Shown: in pieces, positions 36,196 through 46,283 of the stretch
Numbering within the stretch: position 1 is the first letter of the stretch
Layout of the letters: each line of letters opens with the position of its first letter
NCBI RefSeq assembly: GCF_013343295.1
Contig: NZ_CP049074.1
Span: 1,221,501-1,285,500, forward strand
Direction: 5' to 3'
DNA from: Metallosphaera tengchongensis
GTDB lineage: Archaea; Thermoproteota; Thermoprotei_A; Sulfolobales; Sulfolobaceae
DNA: 64,000 nt
Notes under the pieces: model-generated
What the model saw: the letters and a program-made list of their open reading frames with translations, nothing else
The model's database searches: none
Told to the model about the DNA's origin: nothing
Translations under genes and position numbers: made by a program

Positions 36196-37205
36196 TCGTA
36201 TTTCACCCTAGGATCGATAAGGGGGTAAACTAGATCTAACGCGAGTAGGATGACTACCGCGAACAGACTTATGATGTAGAAATCTCCCCCAAGTAAGGGT
36301 ACGTCAAGGTTCTCAGAAGCCCTAACAAGTAACCTCCCCAATCCTGGGATATTGAACACATCCTCTATGAAAACGACCCCCGCAAAGAGGAAAGCAATGT
36401 CTATTCCCACCCTTGTGACTACTGGTATTATGGCGTTCCTTGTAATATGCTTATATAGAATGTTTCTATCGTCGATCCCTCTTGCCCTCAAATAATTAAC
36501 GAAGTTACTCCCCATGAGCTCTATTCCGTTGTTTCTAAAAAGGATGTTTCTGACTCCGTAGCTTATTACCGTAATGAATAGAATGGGCAGAGTGAGGAAC
36601 TTCAACAGGTCTACCCAGTAAACTACACCTTGAAGAGGATGACCGTTATTTGTAATAGCTTCGCCTAGGTTTGTGGGGAAAATCTTAAAGTAGAATCCAA
36701 AGAAGTATAGTACTATCTCCCCAAGCCAGAACGCTGGTATAAAATACGTCATTATTGAGGTAAAGCTAACAACGCTATCACCTATCTTCCCTTGCCTAGA
36801 AATGGAGTAAAGTCCCAAGACTACAGCTAAAATTGAACTTAAGATTAAGCTTGGTATAACTAACAAGGCTGTAACTGGGAACCTTTGCTCCACTAGAGTA
36901 ATTACAGGTTCCTGATAACTCATGGATATACCCAGGTGGAAAGTCAGGAGAGATTTAATGTATATGAAGAACCTCTCCGGGAGAGGAAGGTTCAACCCAA
37001 ACTGAGCATCCAAAGCCTGGACAAGCTCGCTTCTGGGTAGACCCTTATATGTGAGGGGAACGTAGAGCTCAGCCGGATTAATGCCATATAAGGTGGGAAG
37101 TACTTGGAAAATTGCGAAATTGAAAACTAATATACCGAATAGGAGCACTAGTCTCTCAGCGATTCTCTTTATCAAGTATCTTGCCAATCCCATAACTATC
37201 AACAT
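36192..37205 (-). CDS. dppB: Peptide-type ABC transporter permease, DppB-like
   Basis: The 337-residue permease has six membrane helices, the DppB/OppB N-terminus (RYLIKRIAERLVLLFG) and the EAA-like loop (YLRARGIDDRNILYKHITRNA). The chosen ATG is 37205; ATG 37193 (MGLARYL) is also reasonable. It is the first gene of the operon dppB-C-D-F, all overlapping. The divergent promoter region also serves a surface protein gene. Confidence 0.87.
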   Translation of the reverse strand: MLIVMGLARYLIKRIAERLVLLFGILVFNFAIFQVLPTLYGINPAELYVPLTYKGLPRSELVQALDAQFGLNLPLPERFFIYIKSLLTFHLGISMSYQEPVITLVEQRFPVTALLVIPSLILSSILAVVLGLYSISRQGKIGDSVVSFTSIMTYFIPAFWLGEIVLYFFGFYFKIFPTNLGEAITNNGHPLQGVVYWVDLLKFLTLPILFITVISYGVRNILFRNNGIELMGSNFVNYLRARGIDDRNILYKHITRNAIIPVVTRVGIDIAFLFAGVVFIEDVFNIPGLGRLLVRASENLDVPLLGGDFYIISLFAVVILLALDLVYPLIDPRVKYE

Positions 37206-37578
37206 TATACTAATGACAATCAGTTCAAAAAAACTTTATGTAGTAATGTTCTCTTGTTTGTTTGAAATGTTAATAATATCCCTGTTTCTTGTTTAAACAT
37301 TCCATCAGTGCTTGATCCAAGACTGGAAAAAGTACAAGGGTCGAATGTAATTAACACGAGGACTATTCAAATACTTGAAAAGTTGTCCTAGACATGGTAT
37401 ATTATTTCTGTGAGGTTTAAAATTAGTTTTTTACAAATAAAGGCAAAATTCTCTGTGAGATCTAGAATTAAGATTCATAAGGATTTATAAGGGGAAAGCC
37501 TCGTTACTCACGGCGGGGACGGAGTCAGTTCGGACAAACTCTATATAACCGAGCTGAAATAACTAGAGTCATACAGAA
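37206..37578. other. Divergent promoter region with a decayed IS-end element
   Basis: This stretch of 373 bases has no gene. A degenerate copy of the IS-end motif lies at 37499-37528 (CCTCGTTACTCACGGCGGGG followed by ACGGAGTCAG). TCTATATAAC at about 37543-37552 is the likely promoter for the gene at 37579. Confidence 0.45.
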
Positions 37579-38748
37579 ATGAAGGGTACAAGGAAAGGGG
37601 AGAAGTCAAAGGTCACTAAGTGGAGGATCCTTACTATTGCGTTGGCACTACTACTTATTTTCGCTGGGACTGAGCTATTCTACATTCACGTTAAATCTGG
37701 ACCAGTTACAATCGAAGTAAAAGGGGTTTCAACAATTAATCAAATAGTCGCAGTAAATAACAATACGTTGGCTTTTGTAGGTGACCTTAAGCAGGGCAAC
37801 ACTTACCGTGGTGTTTTAGGGGAGTTCTTTCTAGGTAATTTATCTTATGTTCTCTTTAATTTGGGGAACTATTTTACGAACGGCTCAGTGTATTCAATAG
37901 CTTATAACGGATCAGCTTTCCTGTTAGGCGGGGCACAGTACTTCAAGGTAGGTAACGCAAGCGTCCTAGTACCAGAGACAATTCTTTATAATGATAATAA
38001 AATAATTAACTTGACTAGTCTTATCCCAAACATCTACACCCCAGGTCAGGTCTTCTCTGTTTCGTGGCAGAGGGATTTCTGGCTCATCGGAGGCAGTTCC
38101 TTAGTCATACAGGGATCGAGTAAGTTCCAGATCCCATTTCTGATTAAGGTGTTCCCTAACCTTAACGTGTCAGACGTAACTTCGAACCTACCCTCTTATT
38201 TCTATCAACCGCTTAGCGTGGGATCAGGGATCTTCACCATCTCCTCGGATGGAGGAAGTTCATTCATTGGGGGAACCCACTTGTTTAACTATACAATAGC
38301 CCTATACGATGGGGAGTCCTTCATTAGCTATCCTGAAGGTTTAGGAGGGATTATTGCATCATCCTTCTCGCCAGCAGGTTGGATCTTTGGGGGCTTTACA
38401 TACTCTCTCAACGACACGCAGATAACCCTAACCCTCCTTGGGGTTTTAAACGGATCAAAAGTTCAATTAATTACCTTAAAATATGAAGTCGGTATAGTTA
38501 ATTCAATAACTTACGCGGATGGGAAGTACGTTATTTCCCTGAGGATTCCGGTAATAAATAACTTCACCGAATCATCATCAGAGGAAGGGATAGTTCTCTC
38601 TGGTAGTAATTTAAATGCTCTTAATCCCATATATACTGCGACAAATACAAGTATAAACTCTCTCCTTGTAGTAGGCAACCATATAGTGGGCGCCGGTTAT
38701 GTGTACTCCAGCCAAAGACAGGCAATTATTTTGGTTCTAGAGCACTAA
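37579..38748 (+). CDS. Membrane-anchored extracellular protein, probably beta-propeller-like
   Basis: The 389-residue product has a basic N-terminus, one signal anchor (about 15-35) and a long beta-rich ectodomain. Repeating GG-bounded strands occur (SFLLGGAQYF, FWLIGGSSL, SFIGGTHLF, WIFGGFTY), about 45-55 residues apart, in the style of a propeller. About 13 N-glycosylation sites are seen. It lies between the transporter operon and the binding protein, so it may help capture or process the substrate on the surface. No enzymatic motif is visible. Confidence 0.65.
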   Translation: MKGTRKGEKSKVTKWRILTIALALLLIFAGTELFYIHVKSGPVTIEVKGVSTINQIVAVNNNTLAFVGDLKQGNTYRGVLGEFFLGNLSYVLFNLGNYFTNGSVYSIAYNGSAFLLGGAQYFKVGNASVLVPETILYNDNKIINLTSLIPNIYTPGQVFSVSWQRDFWLIGGSSLVIQGSSKFQIPFLIKVFPNLNVSDVTSNLPSYFYQPLSVGSGIFTISSDGGSSFIGGTHLFNYTIALYDGESFISYPEGLGGIIASSFSPAGWIFGGFTYSLNDTQITLTLLGVLNGSKVQLITLKYEVGIVNSITYADGKYVISLRIPVINNFTESSSEEGIVLSGSNLNALNPIYTATNTSINSLLVVGNHIVGAGYVYSSQRQAIILVLEH

Positions 38749-39193
38749 ATTTTCAAGAGAAATAATTTATATAAGGATACTTTAGAGTTGTGAATGTACT
38801 CTGACGGGTAGAAAAGTTAGTTGAAATTGCTGAGAGTCCGGTTCCTCTCTGAAGACTTTACCCTGCTTTAAGGCTTTGAGGCAGTAAAATAAATAAATTT
38901 CGTAATATATTCTTTCTTGTCTAAGATTCAGTAATATTTCATAATAAAGAGCGGACATTCCATGAGGGAACTCTCACCTCTCTTAACTTTATTGGGGTTT
39001 GAATGGTTTAGTTGAAAAACAATGTTTATGTTATCTTAAGTTTACTCTCTAATTCAAAGATCAAAAGTTATCTTGCTAAAGTACGCTAATACATTCTTTT
39101 AATTCTATTAAAAGAACTTCATTAAGTGATAGTTCAGTTATGAAAAAGTTTAAATTCTATATCGCTCCCCATTATAAACGGAGAGATGTATAT
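38749..39193. other. Intergenic region upstream of the binding-protein gene
   Basis: This stretch of 445 bases has no convincing gene. It is A/T-rich with a less A/T-rich patch at about 38790-38880. Two possible promoters serve the binding protein: TTTTAATT near 39096 and ATTATAAAC at 39171-39179. An ATG at 39140 opens the same frame as the binding-protein gene. Confidence 0.4.
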
Positions 39194-41473
39194 ATGAGAA
39201 GAATACTCATTTTGATAAGCCTTCTTCTGGTAATTGCAATGTTTATCGCAGTACCGGTTGAGGTATCGAGCTTCGCTATAGCCAACTTCGATACTCCAGT
39301 GCTCACACCATCACAGGCTATATACAACGAACCCTGGGTAGGAACCATAGTATATACCTACGCCTACAGTACCCATACAGATGAGTTTAACGCTCTCCTA
39401 GCAGGCAAGGTAGACTTCATAAGTCTAACCCATATCTCAGAGATAAATGAGCTTAAGCACGCCCCCTATAACCAGACTGCCTTCCTAGCAATAGCTCCTC
39501 AGGAGAGCTTCGGGCAAGTGGTCTTCGCCTTTGGTAACAACCTGACCTCTAACATTTACTTCAGGTACGCCATAAGCTCTCTCATTAACCCCGAGAACGT
39601 CACCTCTTACGTACTGGACAATGGAGTTCTAGGGGTAGACGAGCCCTACTTCGTAAACCCCTCCCTCCAGGTCTACCAACAATGGTTCAATCCTCAAGTT
39701 GAGTCCTTCTACCAACAGTACGAGTCCTATAACCTAACTAGAGCAGTGATGTACCTAGAGATGGTGCCTGGAGTAACCCACCAGAACGGGCAGTGGTTCT
39801 ATCAAGGAAAACCATTGAAGTTGACCTTCTACTACACTTTCCCACCCAACACGTTGAAGAGGTTTGCTGACCTTCTAGCTAGCTCAGCAGCGGCAATAAA
39901 CCTCTCTATAACCCCAGTATCTGAAACCTTCGCTACTCTAATAACCCAGGCTACTACTCCTCCATTTAATGGATTTAACCTTACGACCTTCGGATGGATC
40001 AACTTAGGGCCTTTCCCCAACTCCTGGATGAATGGAATTTACACATCCCCTGGGAACACTGGAGGCTTCTCCAACTCAACTATAGATCAGGTCCTACAGA
40101 ACGCCCTAAACTCACCGACCTTATCCCAAGAGATAAACTACACTAAACAGGCCGAGTACCTTTTACAACAGCAGGAACCCTACGTGGTTTACACTTGGAG
40201 CAACGGTATTCAGGCTGTGTACCTTCCAAACTGGGCCAACTATATATACCTTGAGTCTGGAACCCCAGAGTACGCCATAAACATCATGGACGTTCATCCA
40301 ACAAACCAGGCCTTAAATGGGACGTTCATATTCTCATCGATATCGAGCGACCAACCTAGGCACATAAACATATACGCCAGCACTTCCCTCTACGCGTTCA
40401 ACACCCTAGACGATATGTACGACTCCCTTGGAATATCCCCCTTAAATAACCCGACCCAAGTCATGCCATGGGTAGCCTCTTCCTGGACCGTCCAGAAGCC
40501 AGTGACCATGACCTTGCCCAATGGAGACAGGATCGTGAACGGTTCAGTCATCACCGTGAACCTGGTGCACAACGATACCTGGATAGACGGTGTGCCCCTA
40601 ACTGCCTATGACGTTAACTTCACTGTCTGGTACTATGACCTCCCTGGAATGATGGGGACAAACACCTTTGATGGAGTTACGTTAAACTACACTTACCTAG
40701 CCAATCAAGGTTTCATAAACACCGACCTCTTCGGTACTATCCCGTCCCTGGTCTGGACTAACGTTACAAACCCCTATCAAATAGTGTTCTACCTCAACTC
40801 GTCCTCTTACGTTAATGAGTACTTAGTCCTCACTGAGTACCCCATAATGCCAGCCCACGTCATTGCCCCAGTAAACGTGGTCACGTTATACCACTCCACT
40901 TTAGCCCCGGAGATATCCTCAGGTCCTTACATGTTCTCAAGTTACAACAGTGAGGCTAAGACAGTAACAGTTACGTATAACCCATACTACTTCAGGATTA
41001 ACCCGTTGATATTCCTAAAGAACGTGACTGCGGGTCAGCCTTACAACTTTACTGCTACCTTCCAGTACTACACCTGGGACAACTCGACCTCCTCCCTTGT
41101 ACCCAACCCAGTTAACGGTACCGCTATGATGTGGCTGAAGTACCTAAACGTATCTGGGGAAAGCTACGGAAACGCTACCATGCCAGTTCCCATGAAGATG
41201 GTATCTCCAGGGAATTACATGGGGACCATTAACACCACGGGTCTTAAGCCAGGGATATATGAGATAGTCAGTAAGGTAACCTGGAATAACGGGACGAGAG
41301 AGCTGTACTCCTATGGCTCTCTAAACGTAACTGCAAAGGTCACGCCACCGACTACGACTCCTCCGACCACGGTGACCACGTCTACGTCTTCCACCACAAT
41401 TGAGGTAGTAGCTGGAGTAATTGTAGTAATTGTCATAATAGCTGTGGCTGTAATCCTACTCAGGAGAAGGTGA
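39194..41473 (+). CDS. Peptide-type ABC solute-binding protein (SBP family 5) with C-terminal anchor
   Basis: The product has about 759 residues: a signal peptide (MRRILILISLLLVIAMF), a family 5 binding fold (opening TPVLTPSQAIYNEP), a beta domain (about 610-710), a Thr/Pro linker and a C-terminal membrane helix followed by RRR. C-terminal anchoring is typical of the Dpp/Opp-type binders of Sulfolobales. The ATG at 39140 would add 18 polar residues ahead of the signal peptide; ATG 39194 is preferred because the signal then begins at Met and GGAGA lies upstream, but this is not certain. It lies 2 kb from, and divergent to, dppB-C-D-F and is the likely binding protein for that importer. Confidence 0.88.
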   Translation: MRRILILISLLLVIAMFIAVPVEVSSFAIANFDTPVLTPSQAIYNEPWVGTIVYTYAYSTHTDEFNALLAGKVDFISLTHISEINELKHAPYNQTAFLAIAPQESFGQVVFAFGNNLTSNIYFRYAISSLINPENVTSYVLDNGVLGVDEPYFVNPSLQVYQQWFNPQVESFYQQYESYNLTRAVMYLEMVPGVTHQNGQWFYQGKPLKLTFYYTFPPNTLKRFADLLASSAAAINLSITPVSETFATLITQATTPPFNGFNLTTFGWINLGPFPNSWMNGIYTSPGNTGGFSNSTIDQVLQNALNSPTLSQEINYTKQAEYLLQQQEPYVVYTWSNGIQAVYLPNWANYIYLESGTPEYAINIMDVHPTNQALNGTFIFSSISSDQPRHINIYASTSLYAFNTLDDMYDSLGISPLNNPTQVMPWVASSWTVQKPVTMTLPNGDRIVNGSVITVNLVHNDTWIDGVPLTAYDVNFTVWYYDLPGMMGTNTFDGVTLNYTYLANQGFINTDLFGTIPSLVWTNVTNPYQIVFYLNSSSYVNEYLVLTEYPIMPAHVIAPVNVVTLYHSTLAPEISSGPYMFSSYNSEAKTVTVTYNPYYFRINPLIFLKNVTAGQPYNFTATFQYYTWDNSTSSLVPNPVNGTAMMWLKYLNVSGESYGNATMPVPMKMVSPGNYMGTINTTGLKPGIYEIVSKVTWNNGTRELYSYGSLNVTAKVTPPTTTPPTTVTTSTSSTTIEVVAGVIVVIVIIAVAVILLRRR

Positions 41474-41500
41474 ACAGCTTTTTTTAAAAAAGGGATGATT

Positions 41501-41526
41501 AACCTCACCCTTATGGAAAAGAGGTT
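41501..41526. terminator. Hairpin and T-rich tracts between convergent genes
   Basis: AACCTC (41501-41506) and GAGGTT (41521-41526) are perfect inverted arms, preceded by a T7 run (41479-41485) and followed by TTTTCTTTTT. The convergent binding-protein and peptidase genes end on either side. Confidence 0.45.
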
Positions 41527-41545
41527 AGTTTTCTTTTTCCCCGTC

Positions 41546-43153
41546 CTAGCAATGCTTTAGTATGAAATCCACTGTCCTGATGATGGAGTCCTTTAGGTTT
41601 TCCCTTTTGTAGAACCCGTGTCCCTCGTTCTCATAAATCTTATACTCAACACTTTTCCCCAACTCTCTCATCTTTTGCACTATTTGGAGGGTCTCGGAGG
41701 CTGGACACCTAGGATCGTTCTCCCCTGCGAGTATTAAGAGAGGAGATTTCACGTTCTGAACAAAAAATATTGGAGATCTATCATGTAGAAGTCTTTCGTC
41801 GTTACCTATTTTGACTTCGTCGTACTGTTTAAGGACTTCCCTTTCAGTCTCCTTCTCGGTAAACCAGTTCACGAATGGCACAACTGCCACAGCGGAGCAC
41901 CACCTCTCCGGGAACTTAGTGACAGCCATCATGGTGAGATACCCCCCGTAACTAGCTCCCGTTATAGCCACCCTTTTTACGTTTAGTACATTTGAAGCCT
42001 CAACTACGTCTATTAAGTCCCCTCCACCCAAATCCCTATCATTTAGGTGATTGAACCTCCTTCCCCTTCCAGTGGAACCTCTGTAATTTGGGCAAATGAC
42101 CTTTAACCCCTCATCCAACAAAATCTGTATTTCGGCTGAGTAAACGTTGAGGCACTCGTAGTCAGGTCCTCCATGAACGTACACTACCCCTCTCTCTTCC
42201 TCACCCCTCTGATAAAGGAGCGCGTCTATCTCTTCGCCCTGAGACTTGTACGTCACCCTTGTCGGTTTGACAAAACTTCCTTTGACGTTCCTCATCGAAT
42301 CTGTAATCCTCTCTAGGGTGACGCTGAGCCTGTAGAGGTCGTAGCTCCTCTCGTGATTGGAGTAAAGAAAGTAAAGATCACCGTCCTCCTTTAGGTCAGT
42401 CGGAAAACCTTCGCTCAAGATTTCTTTGTCGTCTATGACCAAGCTCACGTTTCCCTTAGTGTTAACAGTATAAACTAACTTGTTCTTCCAAAACATTGCG
42501 CTTAACTTGTCATGATTATCCACCTTGAGCCAAGTGACGGAGTGATCTCTCAGCGACAACGTACCTATGTCCGCATACCCCCTAAAATTGCTCAAGAAAA
42601 GCATTTGATCTCCCCAAAAACAGTCCTTGGAACCTGGGAACTCTTCGCTATTCCTATAGGAAAGCTTGAACTCCTCCCCTGAACTATTATCGATCACGGT
42701 TAGATCGTTGTCGTAGATTCCCTGCGAGTAGGCAACCCACCTCCCCATGGGGGAGACGCAATAGTCCATTACTGGGAGGTCTCCCTTACTGACTTGGGTT
42801 ATCTCTCCTCCGTCGTAGAAATATAGGTGGATTGTCCTCTTGTCCCTGTTGGATAGGAAGTAGAATTTATCCTCACCTAAGAAGAAGGGATCCATGTTAT
42901 CATATCCGTCCGAGAGTATAGGGTGAACCTTATCCTCAACAATGTAGATTGACCTAACCTCTGACCCTCCTCTGTCGGCTACCACAGCTAGCCTAGATCC
43001 AACCCAGTGTACCGATTCAGGTTCCTCAATTTCCACCTTACCAACGCCATATATGTAAACGGTTGGAGTTTCTTCCAGGACCACGTAGGCTATCCTGCCG
43101 TTCTTTACATCAAAATCTAAGACAGGTTCATGATTTAAATAAGAAGTGTTCAT
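41546..43153 (-). CDS. S9-family serine peptidase (acylaminoacyl-peptidase/prolyl oligopeptidase-like)
   Basis: The 535-residue product has a beta-propeller-like N-terminal half (about 1-300) that gates access and an alpha/beta-hydrolase C-terminal half. The catalytic serine is Ser401 in GASYGG. The aspartate lies in AGENDPRCP and the histidine in NEGHGFYK. This family clips short peptides or acyl-amino acids from peptide ends inside the cell. Length is short for S9 but normal for archaeal S9C members. It converges on the peptide-type binding protein, which suggests that imported peptides are its substrate. Confidence 0.87.
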   Translation of the reverse strand: MNTSYLNHEPVLDFDVKNGRIAYVVLEETPTVYIYGVGKVEIEEPESVHWVGSRLAVVADRGGSEVRSIYIVEDKVHPILSDGYDNMDPFFLGEDKFYFLSNRDKRTIHLYFYDGGEITQVSKGDLPVMDYCVSPMGRWVAYSQGIYDNDLTVIDNSSGEEFKLSYRNSEEFPGSKDCFWGDQMLFLSNFRGYADIGTLSLRDHSVTWLKVDNHDKLSAMFWKNKLVYTVNTKGNVSLVIDDKEILSEGFPTDLKEDGDLYFLYSNHERSYDLYRLSVTLERITDSMRNVKGSFVKPTRVTYKSQGEEIDALLYQRGEEERGVVYVHGGPDYECLNVYSAEIQILLDEGLKVICPNYRGSTGRGRRFNHLNDRDLGGGDLIDVVEASNVLNVKRVAITGASYGGYLTMMAVTKFPERWCSAVAVVPFVNWFTEKETEREVLKQYDEVKIGNDERLLHDRSPIFFVQNVKSPLLILAGENDPRCPASETLQIVQKMRELGKSVEYKIYENEGHGFYKRENLKDSIIRTVDFILKHC

Positions 43154-43300
43154 GGTAAGGGATTCGGATCACATGATATTAAAGGAATCCTTCAGGGATA
43201 GACTTTTGAAGATCTTAGGTACCTCTCCCAGTACATTCGAGTAAAGACCTTGTGTCTGCGCACTTCAAGCTTTTATACATCAACGATCCTCAAGTGCGTA

Positions 43301-44290
43301 ATGAAGGCGTTAGTATTTGAGAAGAGTGGGCTAGAAAGCTTAGAACTAAGGGAGGTCCCAAATCCCAGTGTAGGGGACACAGATGTCAGGATAGCTGTGA
43401 AGATGGCATCCGTTAACCCCGTGGACATCATGTCAGTCGAATCCCTCAAGGTATACCCGATCCCGCACATACCAGGGTCAGAGTTCTTCGGTGTCGTCGA
43501 GGAGGTTGGTAAGAAAGTTTCACATGTGTCCCCAGGAGATAGGGTGGCAGTCTACACAAGGCTTTTCGACGGTACTTGTAGGTCTTGTTTGCGTGGGGAT
43601 CAGACCTACTGTAAAGCCGGTAAAAGAATAGGGGTAGAGAGTCAGGGAGGTTACGCTGAGGAAATCGTGGTACCGGGGACTAACGTGGTAAGGTCAGACC
43701 TTCCAGATGAAATCCTAGCAAGCCTGCCTATAGCTATGCTTACTCCATATCACGCGCTCAAGAGTGCTGGCGTTAGTAGCTCAGACGTGGTGGTAGTAGT
43801 TGGGGCCTCTGGAAATACTGGGATGTTCGCAGTCCAGTTGGGAAAACTTTTGGGGGCAACGGTCATAGCCATAAGCGCAAAGCCTTGGGTTAAGGAGCTC
43901 GGTGCAGATTATGTACTTGACTACCAGGAGGCTGAGGAAGCGGTAAGGGAGATAACTTTTGGGGATATGGCTTCAGTTGTGGTTAACTCCCTAGGTGGAA
44001 AGTATTGGGATTTGAGTCTAAGACTGCTAGGCAATCACGGTAGACTGGTTACCTTCGGTTCCTTGACAGGAGGAAACGTTAACTTAAACATCAACGATAT
44101 TTACCTAAAGCACGCCTCAATCATAGGTACCAACAGGGGGAGCATGGGGGATCTCATGGAACTCTTAAAAATCGCTGGGAAGCTGCAGGTAAGGACTTGG
44201 AAGGTATTTCCTTTGGAGCAGGGCAGGTTCGCCATGGAGCAGTTTAAGTCCAGCGATAGGAAAGGCAGAATATTTATAAGAATTAACTAG
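43301..44290 (+). CDS. MDR-superfamily alcohol dehydrogenase/quinone reductase-like
   Basis: The 329-residue product is a zinc-type medium-chain dehydrogenase/reductase. It has the N-terminal catalytic domain with a partial structural-zinc loop GTCRSCLRGDQTYC (three of four usual cysteines) and the NAD(P)-binding VVGASGNTGMFAVQLGKLLG. It resembles acryloyl-CoA reductase-type and quinone reductase-type archaeal enzymes; the precise substrate is not clear. ATG 43301 is chosen over an upstream frame start because a CTTTTATAC box at 43269-43277 places the transcript start there. Confidence 0.82.
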   Translation: MKALVFEKSGLESLELREVPNPSVGDTDVRIAVKMASVNPVDIMSVESLKVYPIPHIPGSEFFGVVEEVGKKVSHVSPGDRVAVYTRLFDGTCRSCLRGDQTYCKAGKRIGVESQGGYAEEIVVPGTNVVRSDLPDEILASLPIAMLTPYHALKSAGVSSSDVVVVVGASGNTGMFAVQLGKLLGATVIAISAKPWVKELGADYVLDYQEAEEAVREITFGDMASVVVNSLGGKYWDLSLRLLGNHGRLVTFGSLTGGNVNLNINDIYLKHASIIGTNRGSMGDLMELLKIAGKLQVRTWKVFPLEQGRFAMEQFKSSDRKGRIFIRIN

Positions 44291-44427
44291 GGGATATCAC
44301 GGAAAGCAGTTCACCATCACGCGATCGTCCTCGTCCCCTGAATCTTTTTAACGTTCATGTCCTATGGGACGTTAAATGTTAATTTAAATTTTCCACTTAT
44401 TTTTAAAATTCCTTGTTTGTGTCAGGT

Positions 44428-45765
44428 ATGCGTTGCGGCTTCATTTTCCGAAGAGATTTGAGACTGGAGGACAATACCTGTCTATCGAGGGCCCTAGATG
44501 AGTGCGAAGAGGTTATCCCTCTATTCATTCTAGACCCAAGGCAGGTTGAAAATAACCCCTACAAGTCTCCTTTCGCCCTGGGTTTCATGCTGGATACACT
44601 TTTGGAGCTTAATGAGCGACTTGAGCAGATGGGATCGAAGCTCCACGTAATTAAGGGAGTAGCTGAGGAGGTGGTCAAAGACCTGAGCTTAGATAAGATC
44701 TACGTCAACGAGGACTACACACCCTTCAGTGTAATGAGGGATGCGAAGATTGCCAAAGTCAAGAGGCTCGTTTCCTGTGAGGATCTTCTCCTGACTCCCA
44801 AGGAGTTCTTTGTGAGGAAGGGCAAACCCTACTCCGTATTTACCCATTTCTATAACGATGCGAGGAAGCTACAAGTGAGGGAACCTATCAGTTTCACCAA
44901 GAACTTTGGGACGATGCCTTTACCGGGTGTGGAACTTCTCGATGAAGTGAAGGACGTCAAAAGAGGGACCTTAGCGGGGGGTCGTAAGGAAGGTTTACGA
45001 CAATTAGAAAGGGCCAAGAAGGTCGATTACTCCCTCAGGAACTTCCCAGCTTCCCCTGGGACCACGAGACTATCGCCCTACCTGAAATTTGGTGTTCTTT
45101 CAGTTAGAGAGGTATATCATGGGGTGAGTAATGAGGAAATAAGGAGGCAACTCTACTGGAGGGACTTCTACACCCTTATTGCACATTACAACCCACATGT
45201 CTTTGGAAACTCCTATAAAAGGGAGTTTAATTGTATAAAATGGGAGAATAACGAGGAAAAATTTAAACTTTGGAGCGAGGGGAGAACCGGTTATCCTATT
45301 GTGGACGCAGGGATGAGAGAGCTCAACTCAACCGGTTTCATGCATAACAGGACGAGGATGATTACTGCCTCCTTTTTAGTTAAGGTTTTACATATCGATT
45401 GGAGATGGGGAGAGAGGTACTTCGCCACCAGGCTAGTGGACTTTGACCCCAGCGTAAATAACGGAAACTGGCAATGGGTAGCTTCAACAGGTACCGACTA
45501 CATGTTCAGGAACTTCAATCCTTGGATACAGCAAAGGAAGTTCGATCCAGAGGCAGAGTACATAAGGACATGGGTACCTGAACTTGAAAAAGAGCCAACC
45601 ATGGTAATACATGAAATCTATAAGTATAAGGTTCCAGGCTACCCATCTCCTATTGTTGACTACGCTGAGGAAGTTAGGAGAGCTAGGTTACTATATGAAG
45701 AGTCCTTAGCTCTATGCCAGGGTAAGTCAATAGAAACATACATCTCTAGAGAGAGCGGACAGTAG
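44428..45765 (+). CDS. phr: DNA photolyase (cryptochrome/photolyase family)
   Basis: The 445-residue enzyme uses blue light to split pyrimidine dimers. The N-terminal antenna domain begins CGFIFRRDLRLEDN. The FAD domain has RRQLYWRDFY, GRTGYPIVDAGMRELN, HNRTRM and VNNGNWQWVASTGTD, all family signatures. Length is normal for class I CPD photolyases. ATG 44428 is about 25 bases after TTTTTAAAA, so the message is leaderless; the TTG at 44413 is less likely. It suggests a lifestyle exposed to light. Confidence 0.92.
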   Translation: MRCGFIFRRDLRLEDNTCLSRALDECEEVIPLFILDPRQVENNPYKSPFALGFMLDTLLELNERLEQMGSKLHVIKGVAEEVVKDLSLDKIYVNEDYTPFSVMRDAKIAKVKRLVSCEDLLLTPKEFFVRKGKPYSVFTHFYNDARKLQVREPISFTKNFGTMPLPGVELLDEVKDVKRGTLAGGRKEGLRQLERAKKVDYSLRNFPASPGTTRLSPYLKFGVLSVREVYHGVSNEEIRRQLYWRDFYTLIAHYNPHVFGNSYKREFNCIKWENNEEKFKLWSEGRTGYPIVDAGMRELNSTGFMHNRTRMITASFLVKVLHIDWRWGERYFATRLVDFDPSVNNGNWQWVASTGTDYMFRNFNPWIQQRKFDPEAEYIRTWVPELEKEPTMVIHEIYKYKVPGYPSPIVDYAEEVRRARLLYEESLALCQGKSIETYISRESGQ

Positions 45766-45949
45766 CGTGTGGAGATTTCCACGTTATGATGGCTAGGAAA
45801 ATCAAGAATGTTTTAAAATTATGAATCCTTTCTACCAAATTGACAATTTATATAAACGTTTCTAAGAAGAACTCTATAACTATTTTGAGGAAAGCCTAGC
45901 CCTTTGTGGCAGGGATCGAAAGCATTTAAACGCCCTTCTCTACCCTAAT

Positions 45950-46185
45950 GTTACTGGAAGGAAGGTTAAAAAGTGGGGACGTCAGAGCTACAGTTATGAG
46001 GATCTCCCCTTCCCCGCCTCTCAGCCCAATCTTGTTGAAAGGTACTCACATGGGACTTGAGGAACTCTAAGAGAGTATCTACCGCCTAGAGTTGTCCGAG
46101 ACTACTATAGGGACGCTATAGCTAAGTGTAAATCATGGTTCAAGAAGCCTAAAAGCGGTAGGTACTCAACAGTTTTCAGCTGAGC
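45950..46185 (+). pseudogene. tnpB: N-terminal remnant of tnpB with frameshifts
   Basis: Two frames together resemble the N-terminus of IS200/IS605 TnpB. One reads VMRISPSPPLSPILLKGTHMG, the opening strand; after a frame change a second reads LPPRVVRDYYRDAIAKCKSW and then KKPKSGRYSTV (about 46080-46183). The start and the whole catalytic part are absent. The matching C-terminal end is seen at 15218, but as a separate element. Confidence 0.6.
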
Positions 46186-46283
46186 AATTTCAATATATCT
46201 AATTCATCCGACGAACTGAAAATAAAATTCGCTATCTAGAGAATACTGAAAAGATTTATATAACAAGAGAGTGACGTTAATTC

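Noticed and set aside
38790-38880. Possible C/D box small RNA in the intergenic region before the binding-protein gene
   Set aside because: CTGA motifs occur, but no acceptable C box (RTGATGA) pairs with them at the right spacing.
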